From Ectocarpus siliculosus (lineage: Eukaryota > Sar > Phaeophyceae > Ectocarpales > Ectocarpaceae), in the NCBI GenBank assembly GCA_000310025.1, contig FN649735.1, forward strand, positions 221,589 to 237,581: a DNA stretch of 15,993 nt, written 5' to 3'. A program made the translations under genes and the position numbers. Positions 9,401-15,993 of this stretch are shown in pieces; position 1 is the stretch's first letter; the number at the start of each line of letters is the position of its first letter. The notes beneath the pieces were generated by a model that did no database searches, was not told the DNA's origin, and saw only the letters and a program-made list of their open reading frames with translations.

Positions 9401-10446
9401 AAACCGGTGGGTCAGCTTACCTGTTGTTGGTGTTTCTGCTGTTGTTGATGTTTCTGCTGTTGTTGGTGTTTCTGCTGTTGGTGGTGTTTCTGCTGTTGTT
9501 GATGTTTCTGGTGTTGTTGGTGTTTCTGCTGTTGTTGGTGTTTCTGCTGTTGTTGGTGTTTCTGCTGTTGTTGATGTTTCTGCTGTTGTTGGTGTTTCTG
9601 CTGTTGGTGGTGTTTCTGCTGTTGTTGATGTTTCTGGTGTTGTTGGTGTTTCTGCTGTTGTTGGTGTTTCTGCTGTTGTTGGTGTTTCTGCTGTTGTTGA
9701 TGTTTCTGGTGTTGTTGATGTTTCTGCTGTTGTTGGTGTTTCTGCTGTTGTTGATGTTTCTGCTGTTGTTGATGTTTCTGCTGTTGTTGGTGTTTCTGCT
9801 GTTGTTGATGTTTCTGGTGTTGTTGGTGTTTCTGCTGTTGTTGGTGTTTCTGCTGTTGGTGGTGTTTCTGCTGTTGTTGGTGTTTCTGCTGTTGTTGATG
9901 TTTCTGGTGTTGTTGGTGTTTCGGCTGTTGGTGGTGGTAAGGGGGTTGCTGCTACTCGTGTTTGGGGGTTGCTACGTTGTTACCCTTGGGGGCGAGTTTC
10001 ATCTTTTCTTGGGCATACTTGCACCGCCGTGTCTTCTTCGCTTGTGTTCCGTGTTCAACCGTGCGTGCTGCTGCCGCTGCTGCCATGCCCAAACCACTGT
10101 TGGTGTCCGTCCATGCCAACTTAATGTTCGTCGACCCCCCCGCCCGATCCCGGCTTCCGCCCAATCCCTTCACAGTCTGCTCCTCTTGTGGAAGGGCCAA
10201 GAGAGGTTCGCCGAGCTTCTCAAATCTCCACGTCTCCGCCGAAAAACTGTTCCGTTTTCCGTCGTCGGCGTCGGCATCCGAGACACGCAATCTTCGCGAG
10301 CGGCGGCGGCGGCGGCGGCAGGGGCGACGGCGGCTAGCGGCGGCGGATCGAGTTCGGGAAAACGCTCTTCTTCCGCTTCGGAGGGACAATATCAAGCGGC
10401 GAAACGGCACGTTGGGCACCATGCGAACCAATCACGGACCTTGTAG
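3264..10446 (+). CDS. RAD51C-like DNA repair recombinase paralog, nine exons
   Basis: Encodes a RecA/RAD51-family ATPase most like RAD51C, which in other eukaryotes works in RAD51-paralog complexes in homologous recombination in the nucleus. Joined exons: 3264-3411, 4220-4312, 5013-5128, 5575-5763, 6140-6253, 7156-7248, 8352-8429, 9300-9406, 10176-10446, giving 1209 bases and about 402 residues; the human protein is slightly shorter. Visible parts: an N-terminal helical domain (about 12-65), the IITFC and GGGVP motifs (97-113), Walker A GTPGVGKT (122-129), DTEGS (156-160), Walker B LVVMD (236-240), NQMTTK (282-287), [12 protein letters not shown], and a Ser/Ala/Gly-rich basic tail. Phases agree across all introns. 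The ATG at 3264 is preceded by an in-frame stop. The exon 2 to exon 3 junction is the only uncertain one. No nearby gene indicates a shared pathway. Confidence 0.93.
3412..4219 (+). other. RAD51C intron 1
   Basis: 808 bases, GT-AG, with a T-run at about 3460-3474 and a C-rich stretch near 4040. No gene is seen inside; open frames here are scattered and unrelated to the exon. Confidence 0.8.
4220..4312 (+). CDS. RAD51C exon 2
   Basis: Completes Glu50 and continues [16 protein letters not shown], matching the end of the N-terminal domain, then a Gly/Ala-rich linker. The acceptor (GCGAAG|AG) is fixed by homology. The donor is less certain: GTATGG at 4313 fits phase and family length, but GT at 4348, 4370 or 4420 could extend the linker. 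Confidence 0.7.
4313..5012 (+). other. RAD51C intron 2
   Basis: About 700 bases if the preferred donor is used. It contains an exon-like stretch ending at a strong donor, GTGAGTATT, at 4808, with an acceptor-like CTCTGCCAG just before it. This is not needed for family continuity and is treated as cryptic. Confidence 0.6.
5013..5128 (+). CDS. RAD51C exon 3
   Basis: Residues 81-119. Encodes [19 protein letters not shown] and then the [11 protein letters not shown] segment that leads into the ATPase core. Donor GAG|GTAGGT, phase 0. The acceptor may be at 5012 (preferred by phase) or at 5008. Confidence 0.88.
5129..5574 (+). other. RAD51C intron 3
   Basis: 446 bases with a clear GTAGGT donor and TTCCGTCAG acceptor. 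I see nothing else in it. Confidence 0.85.
5575..5763 (+). CDS. RAD51C exon 4 (Walker A)
   Basis: Residues 120-182. Contains Walker A GTPGVGKT, then [12 protein letters not shown] and YIDTEGS, all strongly RAD51C-like. Exactly 63 codons; donor AGG|GTGCGT, phase 0. Confidence 0.95.
5764..6139 (+). other. RAD51C intron 4
   Basis: 376 bases, with the polypyrimidine acceptor CTCCCCCTAG. No other feature seen. Confidence 0.85.
6140..6253 (+). CDS. RAD51C exon 5
   Basis: Residues 183-220, starting [12 protein letters not shown] and containing [17 protein letters not shown], which corresponds to the HIYYFRCRDYTELL region of the human protein. Phase 0 at both ends; donor GTGAGA. Confidence 0.9.
6254..7155 (+). 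other. RAD51C intron 5
   Basis: 902 bases. The first half has a T-run near 6345 and nothing recognisable. The second half is mostly the ~47-base array at 6741-7077. The acceptor is GTTTAG. Confidence 0.8.
6741..7077. repeat. ~47-bp minisatellite, about 7 copies
   Basis: The unit carries GTGCACGATAGCCCATCCAG and AGCCTCGCGGGCAATAGTTT. Copies of the ACGATA core lie near 6804, 6849, 6895, 6942, 6989 and 7039, plus a weaker first copy at about 6755. Divergence between copies is substantial, so the array is old. Minus-strand open frames here (for example 6566-7288) are products of the repeat. Confidence 0.88.
7156..7248 (+). CDS. RAD51C exon 6 (Walker B)
   Basis: Residues 221-251: LPEFL, then Walker B LVVMD, then SVAFHFRH. 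In the human protein the matching stretch is LPDFL...LVIVDGIAFPFRH. Phase 0 at both ends; donor CAG|GTGCGC. Confidence 0.94.
7674..7703. repeat. (AGTATTC)4 microsatellite
   Basis: Four perfect 7-base copies followed by AG, in RAD51C intron 6. Confidence 0.95.
8039..8290. repeat. 64-bp tandem repeat, 3 full copies and 1 diverged
   Basis: Copies start at 8039, 8103, 8167 and 8231. The first three differ by only a few bases. Each begins AGCTCGCTTGCTTGCTTC and contains the perfect 12-base palindrome ATACCATGGTAT. The fourth has an expanded GCTT tract (about 8238-8257) and then diverges. The high similarity indicates recent expansion. Confidence 0.95.
8352..8429 (+). CDS. RAD51C exon 7
   Basis: Residues 252-277, [19 protein letters not shown] and on to HSLA, matching DLSLRTRLLNGLAQQ of the human protein. 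26 codons, phase 0; donor GCG|GTAAGA. Confidence 0.92.
8430..9299 (+). other. RAD51C intron 7
   Basis: 870 bases. It holds a hairpin with telomere-like arms (8961-8989) and a strong unused donor, GTGAGTACA, near 9210. No gene is supported. Confidence 0.8.
8961..8989. repeat. Inverted repeat with telomere-like arms
   Basis: GTGGGTTAGGG, a short spacer, then CCCCTAATCCCAC. The arms pair over about 12 bases with one bulge and contain a TTAGGG and a CCCTAA-like word. It may be a chance hairpin. Confidence 0.55.
9300..9406 (+). CDS. RAD51C exon 8
   Basis: Residues 278-312 and two bases of Arg313. [10 protein letters not shown] and [12 protein letters not shown] are near-identical to the family's core C-terminal motifs. 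Acceptor ATCTAG; donor CCG|GTGGGT, phase 2, matched by exon 9. Confidence 0.93.
9407..10175 (+). other. RAD51C intron 8
   Basis: 769 bases. About two thirds is the 18-base minisatellite. The rest includes a strong GTAAGG donor-like site at 9937 and a normal acceptor, CCCTTCACAG. Confidence 0.82.
9423..9935. repeat. 18-bp minisatellite, 28 copies plus a partial one
   Basis: The consensus is GTTGTTGGTGTTTCTGCT with a few recurring variants (GGT or GAT in codon 3, GTT or GGT in codon 2, GCT or GGT in codon 6). Period 18 is exact throughout, with no indels. In the exon 8 frame the units read [18 protein letters not shown] or VVDVSG. The frame shared with exon 9 is also open (LLLVFL type); the third frame is stopped wherever a GAT variant occurs. 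Units 4-10 and 11-17 carry nearly the same order of variants, so a 126-base block was duplicated. The strand is strongly G/T-rich. Confidence 0.97.
10176..10446 (+). CDS. RAD51C exon 9 and stop
   Basis: Completes Arg313, then [18 protein letters not shown] and a VGVGIRDT segment matching the human C-terminal strands. The tail has seven Ala (355-361), a Gly/Ser stretch and two basic clusters, KR at 375-376 and KRH at 389-391, reminiscent of the basic nuclear signal at the human C-terminus. Stop TAG at 10444-10446. Confidence 0.92.
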
Positions 10447-12119
10447 CATCATGTTGCGAAAATCAATCAAAAAGTGTGAGAGTTTGTTTCGTGTTGGTCG
10501 AAGGTGTGTGTCTGTTGTTAGCATCGACCGCGCTACCCGGCTGAGCAATGAAAAGACGTCAGTCTCATTGTGGTTGAAAACAAAAAGTGCTTCCGAAGGC
10601 TACCACGATCTGGGACACCGTGAGGGGGTGTCATGGGGCAGGCTACATGATGTGTGTGTCTGTGCAGACATGGCAGAACGAGCGAAGGAAGGGAAAACGC
10701 ATCGATTGGCGTGTGTTTTTTAATCTTCGAGCAAGAGGTGACGGCGTTCAAAGAGAGATCCGCCACGGTCCTCGCCGGGACATGATGTCATGTTTATCGA
10801 GGAACAAACAGCACATGTAGTTGCTGATGCAGAGACTTAGTGTGCATCCCAGTTCGCGCGCACGCGGTACAGACAGTGCTAATCAAAAGCGGCGATGTGT
10901 TCATGATTTTTGTAAGCGCTTTTCATGATGAGGAAGTGCAGGCACCGAGTTAAATAGTCTAGCTGGGCAAGTACGGACCAGGTGTGCCCTTTCTCAACAA
11001 CAATCCAGACTCCAAATCCAAATTTGGTAAAGGCGAGTGTCTTTCGCAACTTTGAGGTGCATCGTTATCGGTCCTTCGCGTTTTTTTTCCTTTTTATGCA
11101 ACGACTTTCGACCAGGAAAACACAACGATGTTCGACCAGAACAAGGTGCCGGCCAATGAAGCTGAAGCCGACTGAAATGAACATTCGTTGTCGACCAGAT
11201 TCGCCTTCGTGTTCTGCTTCGCATGCGGACGCCCTGCTTACTGCTATGGCCTACAACGAGTGGTACATTGGTCGTTGCAATTTGGCTTCAACTCCCTAGG
11301 CGGCACCTGATACCGGTACTCTTGGACAACGAATCGAACAAAAGTCTTTCGGCTTCCGCTAGAGGCGCACACCTTATGATTGCGCGACGAATCGAAAAAG
11401 TCGTTGCACTACACGGCTACCGCTTCCTTACTATAAACTGATTGAAATTCGTTCCTTTCGTTTGGCTTTCGCCTCTGAAGTGCCTGTAATTACGTAGGCG
11501 GACACCGTTGGGCCACGAATCGAAAATTGATTGTCGTTGCATTGGCTTCGCTTCGTAGGCGGACACCTTATGCTGTTCGAGAGTCGTTGCATTTCTGCTT
11601 CGTAGGCGGGAACCTTATCCTGCTAAACGGGCCGATAACTGGGCGAGTGCAAGAGACAGGGAGTAGAGAATCAGCAACAAAGCAACACACTGCCTTTGGT
11701 ATTCAGCATGATGGGGGGGGGCGTAAAGCCCAAGGGACACAAAACAAAGCAACTTTGACTGAAGACTTTTACACAAAAATGAGACAGAATCCTGGAGATG
11801 GTCCGCATTTTTCGATCTTGCGGAGCCCCTTGCTGGAACGAGCAAGGTGCAATGACACCGACACACACAACACAACGGACAGCGTTCTTTCACCTCGTGC
11901 CAGCACGGGTTCCCGGTGGTGCTTTCTACTAGCAGCTCTTTTCACCCTGTACTAGGAGAGGCGATTTTCCATCACGGCAATAGTGCTGGAACAATCTTGA
12001 ATCCTGTCCCTACGAAGTTCTGAGACACGAAGGGAGACCGTGATCCGTTCCTCTGTGACGAACATACGAACACCAAAACCATTTTCGTGAGTCCATCGGG
12101 CAGCGAAGAGGCGGCAGCA
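10447..12119. other. RAD51C 3' flank and intergenic region
   Basis: It must contain the RAD51C polyadenylation site and the promoter of the next gene, but I see no AATAAA near the stop and no clear promoter element. A decayed repeat fills about 11264-11620. A GC-rich stretch of about 100 bases ahead of 12120 is open in frame back to a TGA at 12021 and may be 5' leader of the SAM gene. Confidence 0.55.
11264..11620. repeat. Decayed tandem repeat
   Basis: Words recur in the same order with uneven spacing: ACGAATCGAA (about 11329, 11389, 11516), GTCGTTGCA (about 11270, 11400, 11533, 11583) and TAGGCGG(A/G)(A/C)ACC (about 11495, 11555, 11605). Unit length varies from about 50 to 80 bases. The short word TCGACCAG, seen at about 11108, 11132 and 11193, lies just upstream. 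Confidence 0.65.
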
Positions 12120-12242
12120 ATGATGCGGGATAGCAGCGGTGGGGATTTCGCGGCGACGGTCATCCCAATTACCCGGAGCTTGATATTCTGGGAATGCACG
12201 GAGGTCCGTAGGTGGCTGGAAGCGCTTCAGTTCGATTCCCAG
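12120..12242 (+). CDS. SAM-domain gene exon 1
   Basis: 41 codons from MMRDSSGGDF to LEALQFDSQ. Donor CAG|GTATGT is strong, phase 0. It contains helix 1 and the start of helix 2 of the SAM fold. Confidence 0.75.
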
Positions 12243-15200
12243 GTATGTTACCATGTGGTCGCGTATGGGTCAGCAGCGAGGGTCTGTAGATTGTCGTTTA
12301 GGCCCAAGTTTTCGTGTGGAGCTATGCTTGGGTCTGGATACTAAATTCCATCAACACCCGATACCACCGACTATCCCGTGTAAGACTGGAGCTCCTTGTG
12401 CGTGTGTTGCGCCGCAGTAGATTGGAATCGCAGGTTCCAAGGTAAAGCATTGTAGTCGTGGGTAGAAGCAGTCAGTGTTGCTGGACCGGCTCTAAGGGAA
12501 GAGCTTAGACGTTCCGACAGCAGTTCATCCCGTTCCCAGAACAAATCCCCCATACATACTGTACGAGCTGAGGCTGCTGCGTGGGTGGCAGTTGCTTCGT
12601 GATGAGGGCACAGGAAGCGCAACAAGCAACAGATGAAGGCATCCACACGATTTCCATACATGTGTTATGGGGAACGGAGCTGACAGCAGTCCTTGTATGT
12701 TTCAGCAACAATAATTCCGTTTTGCACCGCTTGCAACAAACAAAGGCTGCCCACCATCGTGATCTGTGTTTTGTGCTCAGGGTACGGCGGTACTCGGGGT
12801 TCAAAGTTGCACCAATTTCGCTGTCTCACTCTTTGTCGTCAGTCGGATACGATGCAGGGACCCTACTATATTAGGCGGTGGGCTTTAGTAGTACATGGGT
12901 GGGCTGCTGCCCAAAAGACCGGCACTGCTGGACACTCGTCCCGGTTGCGTTCCCGAGTTATGTGTTGTAGTTATGTAGGGTTCACCAGCAGCTCTTATTG
13001 CACCGCCGGTGGTAAGCAAGGTAACATGACGTCTCTTATCTGTTTTCCTGGCGCGTCTGGGGCTCCCAACTCTCGTAGTCTGTCGCCGTTGTCAGTCTGG
13101 CTTCGCCTGCCGTGCCACTCTCATGCTATCGGTACACCGATTTCTGTTGGTTTACGCGGCCCTGATCTGCGATGTGGTTTCCTCCCCTGTCGACATCATT
13201 GATAAAGATTAAGATTGTACCATGTTCGTTCTCTCGTGTGGCAGACGCTTTCGGCGGTGTTTGAGAAGCGAGTTAGCGGCGCAAACCTGATCTCCATGGT
13301 CAACAGCGACCGCCTGGGCGAGCTTGGCATCACGAGGCTCACGAGGGCACAGCTCTTGTGGAACCTTAAGGCACGTTTAGAAGCTTGTTCGTGTCAGGAC
13401 CCCTTACGCACACCTTTGGACACAATTGTAATTGTATCTATAACTCGTAGTATTTCTTCGCGTCAGACTCCTTTGCCCGATACGCGAAGCGCTCAGACCG
13501 TGTGTGTTTCTATCTACAGACATGGTCGGCAACGAGTGGCACGCTCACGTTGCAGACAAAGGTTGGAAGCGATTGGCAGACGCACGAGGTTGGGTTACCT
13601 TCCTCAATTTGTGACACGAGGATGATGCGTCCGAACGTATATATGGGCAAGGTGTACCTTTCTTGGAGGTTGCGCGGCTGATAGGGGGCAGGTTGCCGAT
13701 GGTAGTAGTGCAAGGTGTACCCTTTCTTGGTGGTTGGTGCGCTGCCAACAAGCCGGGTAGGGGTCTAGCTGACGATGGCGGTGCAAGGTGTACCAGTTCT
13801 TGGTGGTTGGTGTGCAGATTGGCGCTATCAGTGGGATAGATGCGACGAGAACACGGTCAAGCTTGACGTTTCGATACGATGCGACACTCCGCATTGGCGC
13901 GCCCCCTGCCCCAACCGATGCCATCCCATTGATCATTTCCTTGACAATCAGCGACGAATCGACAAGGGTGACCAGAAGGCGGGTACAGCCGTCGACCCGA
14001 CCGTGTTTCTGGGCGTGGAGGAGCGGCTGGAGGAGCTGGAGCAGGGGGGCGGTGGCGGTGGAGGAAACGCGAGCTACAGGCCTTACAGCGACAACCCCGA
14101 CAGCGCCTCGGTAAGAGTCACTCTCTATTTTTAGCCTCCATTTTTGAGTGCAGTAGTGGTGCCGATATATCGCGGTCCCGAGTAGCCCGGTTCCCGATAT
14201 GTATCGCGGAAACAACTCCTGGGTACAACAACCTAGCCTACTACAGCAGTCATCCGATATAAAAGGGTACCTTTTAAGAGGGGGCTCAGATATACGAGGG
14301 TCCAAATCGGTTGCCACGACTTCGACCCTCAATCCGGTACAAGAGGGGGCTCCGATGTATGAGGGTGTCGAGCCATTGTCACACCACCCTCTTACAACGG
14401 AGTCACGACTGTACCTAAATTGAGGGACCTTCCCCCAATAGCGCGGGTCCCGATATAGCGCGGTGATTTTTTTGCTGTCACTTGCCGCGATGTATCGAGT
14501 ACCACCCACCACTGTACCTTGTGGAATGTCCGTGCGGAGTTTTGTAACGTGCCTTGGGCCGGGGCAGGTGCAGCTCACGAAGCACCGATGGCATGAAGTG
14601 AACGGTACTGCATGTGTAGCTTTTGCACTGCTTGCCTTCCCCCGAGCCTAGGGCGGTAGAGTGGCTGGCGGCGCCATTGGCGATTTAGCGTGTGATGCTT
14701 TGTGGCCATCAGAGGGCATGGTCTTGAACCCAGCTCGGCGTTGTCGGTGCAGCACTTGTCCCGAATGGACTCGCGGTGGATGCCATCTAAAATATCTTGT
14801 TTGTGCCCCTCCCCCCTTGTCTGTTGTCTCCGTCACAACAGCAGCAGCAAATGGTGCGGGCAATGCCCTCTCCGAAAAGGGTAGGGGGAGGCTTACCCGT
14901 GCAGTCGGAGGGGGCAGGAAGCGGCGAGGGGGATTTACTGGACTTGATGTCTATGGACATTGGTGGCGACGGCGGGGGCGCGGAGGGTGAGAGAGGCTAT
15001 GTAGAAAGCTTACCCGTTTTGTTCTTTGCGCGTGCGGGATTATTTTGACATTTCCGCATACGGTCTTCGTCACTCGAAATGACTTTCGTACAACGTTTGT
15101 GATGCCGTCGCTGGCTACGTCTGCACGTAGGGTACAGCAGTATTTTCTTCTTTTTATGTATTCGATAATCAATCCCGGACACATTGCTCAGAATGATTGG

Positions 15201-15993
15201 CACTCATGGCAGTGCTCACTTGGTCATGAGCTCTTGTATTATCTTGGTGCGACTTCTTTTTTTTTTTTCTGGTACGTTACAGCTCATTCGGCGCCATTTC
15301 TCCTACAGGGTTCCTGCACCTATGTGTACACTTGCTGGGGGTAGTGAAAAAAAAAACAACCGCGACAACTGCTGTGCCTTCTTTCGACAACAATAGCAAC
15401 AGCACAGCCACACCAACAATGGAAACGACAAGATCGCTCTGCCGTCTTCTGCGTCAATAATACCTGTCCGTGCACGAAAATATAAGCAGGTTCATCGCCA
15501 GAAAGAGCACCTGAGGACGGGTCTAGCGCCAATGAAGGGGACACCTTCCTTGCCATAGGTAAGCGGGGGGGAGCGTTCCATTTTCGTGATACTGCTGTGC
15601 CCCCGGGTCAACCTGCATGCCGGGACGGAACACCTTGATAACCTTCTGGGAAAATTGCTTGGGATGGGATGAAGCAAGCGTGGGTAAACGTACTGTAGAG
15701 ACAGAAATCAGCCTGCTCTGAGATCACTGGGAATTGGTGTCGGCCCTCTCTCTTAAACGATCGTGCGGTGTGATTACCCTTGTCTCCTCCCCTCTTTGTC
15801 CATCTCCTACCACCCCCACCTCCACTTTCCCGCTCTTGTTGCAAGGGGGGATGCGGGGTGGGGCTGTCAAGGACCTAACCCCCGTGCTTCCTCCTAGGCT
15901 TTGCCTGGAATTTCAGGGAAACTCAGGGGCGCACACGTGACAACGCCCCGCCCCTGCCCACCTTCATGTTTCTACCCCCCCCCCCCCCCCTTT
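12120..15993 (+). CDS. SAM-domain protein, multi-exon, incomplete at 3' end
   Basis: Supported exons are 12120-12242, 13245-13370 (or slightly longer), 13952-14110 and 14842-14986, with a tentative one from 15898. The first two join in phase 0 into one SAM domain (about residues 24-83): W(24)..EVRRWLEALQF, then FEKRVSGANLISM, then LGELGITRLTRAQLLWNL. SAM domains are usually protein-protein interaction modules; the partner cannot be told. Later exons are low complexity: VEERLEELEQ (short charged helix), a Gly run, and an acidic GDLLDLMSMD segment. The ATG at 12120 is the first in frame after a TGA at 12021. An exon between 13370 and 13952 is possible. I cannot assign a gene symbol. Confidence 0.75.
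12243..13244 (+). other. SAM-domain gene intron 1
   Basis: 1002 bases, GTATGT to GTGGCAG. No gene seen; open frames on both strands are scattered. The SAM domain reads straight across the junction, so no intervening exon is needed. Confidence 0.7.
13245..13370 (+). CDS. SAM-domain gene exon 2
   Basis: Residues 42-83, TLSAVFEKRVSGANLISM through LLWNLK, the second half of the SAM domain. The 3' end is uncertain. No good GT donor follows directly; AAG|GCACGT would be a GC-AG intron in phase 0, and weak GT donors at 13375-13396 would add a few residues. Confidence 0.72.
13647..13805. repeat. Three-copy ~65-bp repeat
   Basis: GCAAGGTGTACC followed by TTCTTGG(T/A)GGTTG occurs at 13647, 13710 and 13783, spaced 63 and 73 bases. 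It lies in the presumed intron before the 13952 exon. Confidence 0.75.
13952..14110 (+). CDS. SAM-domain gene middle exon
   Basis: 53 codons, phase 0 at both ends, from RRIDKGDQKAG through DPTVFLGVEERLEELEQ to a seven-Gly run and DNPDSAS. Acceptor GACAATCAG; donor TCG|GTAAGAG is strong. Codon use is GC3-rich like the other exons. No known domain; the EERLEELEQ stretch is a short charged helix. Confidence 0.65.
14111..14841 (+). other. SAM-domain gene intron with GATATA/GCGCGG repeats
   Basis: 731 bases. The part at 14162-14463 carries related words at both ends. The remainder has no recognisable feature. The acceptor runs into a CAG CAG CAG string. Confidence 0.6.
14162..14463. repeat. Small repeat-bounded unit in the SAM-gene intron
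   Basis: Left end: CCGATATATCGCGG (14162-14175) and CCCGATATGTATCGCGG (14193-14209). Right end: GCGCGGGTCCCGATATAGCG (14441-14460), then CGG. Between them, variants of AGAGGGGGCTC(A/C)GAT occur twice (about 14277 and 14342). The ends share direct copies of a CCCGATAT...CGCGG word. It may be a short non-autonomous element or a decayed satellite. Confidence 0.45.
14842..14986 (+). CDS. SAM-domain gene later exon
   Basis: Begins in a Gln run (QQQ) and reads MVRAMPSPKRVGGGLPVQ, then EGDLLDLMSMDIGGD. Phase 0 in, phase 1 out; donor GAGG|GTGAGA. The acceptor sits in tandem CAG triplets, so one or more Gln may be added or lost by acceptor slippage. LLDLM resembles a clathrin-box-like motif; this is only a motif-level resemblance. 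Confidence 0.6.
14987..15897 (+). other. Presumed SAM-domain gene intron
   Basis: About 911 bases with T-runs near 15257, an A-run near 15345 and C/T-rich sequence towards the 3' end. No gene seen. Confidence 0.5.
15898..15993 (+). CDS. Tentative further exon of SAM-domain gene
   Basis: A very good acceptor (GCTTCCTCCTAG) is followed by a frame that, with the phase 1 donor at 14986, reads GFAWNFRETQGRTRDN and stays open to the window edge. The C16 run at 15975-15990 makes it unlikely that the whole stretch is coding. Phase agreement is the only support. Confidence 0.3.

Noticed and set aside
9424-10446. 340-codon open frame as one continuous gene
   Set aside because: Its 5' half is minisatellite. 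Only the part from 10176 matches RAD51C, joined to exon 8 by a phase-correct intron.
10665-10820. Exon-like stretch TWQNERRKGKRIDWRVFF after a CTGTGCAG acceptor
   Set aside because: It follows the RAD51C stop, has no partner exon or recognised domain, and chance open frames of this size are common here.
12225-12242. CAGTTCGATTCCC resembling a tRNA B box
   Set aside because: No pairing stem or A box at tRNA spacing, and it lies inside the SAM-domain exon encoding LQFDSQ.

Overview
The window looks like nuclear DNA from an intron-rich eukaryote. Genes are broken into short GC-rich exons of about 80-270 bases, separated by GT-AG introns of roughly 0.4-1.1 kb. Intergenic and intronic DNA is full of minisatellites and decayed repeats. 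Intron number and size, base composition and repeat style fit a brown alga or a related stramenopile; this is an inference from gene architecture, not a species identification. There are no bacterial-style operons, no rRNA or tRNA genes that I can support, and no CRISPR array.

Layout. Positions 1-1423 hold no gene I can support, only small repeats. Positions 1424-2581 form a mobile-element-like unit with 24-base terminal inverted repeats (23/24 match), two subterminal arrays of an approximately 42-base repeat, and a unique centre carrying an exon-like stretch with a strong splice donor. Positions 2582-3263 are upstream sequence. Positions 3264-10446 (+) are a complete nine-exon RAD51C-like recombinase paralog gene. 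It could be assembled exon by exon with consistent splice phases into a protein of about 402 residues with Walker A, Walker B and a basic C-terminal tail. Positions 10447-12119 are intergenic, with a decayed repeat. Positions 12120 to the right edge (+) are the 5' part of a second multi-exon gene encoding a SAM-domain protein; it runs off the window.

The RAD51C introns are unusually repeat-laden: a ~47-base array (7 copies) in intron 5, a 7-base and a 64-base array in intron 6, a telomere-like hairpin in intron 7, and an 18-base array of 28 copies in intron 8. The last keeps two forward frames open, one continuing exon 8 and the other running into exon 9. The two genes lie head to tail on the same strand. 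Nothing in the sequence ties their functions together. The most unusual items are the inverted-repeat element with subterminal arrays and the coding-compatible minisatellite between the last two RAD51C exons.
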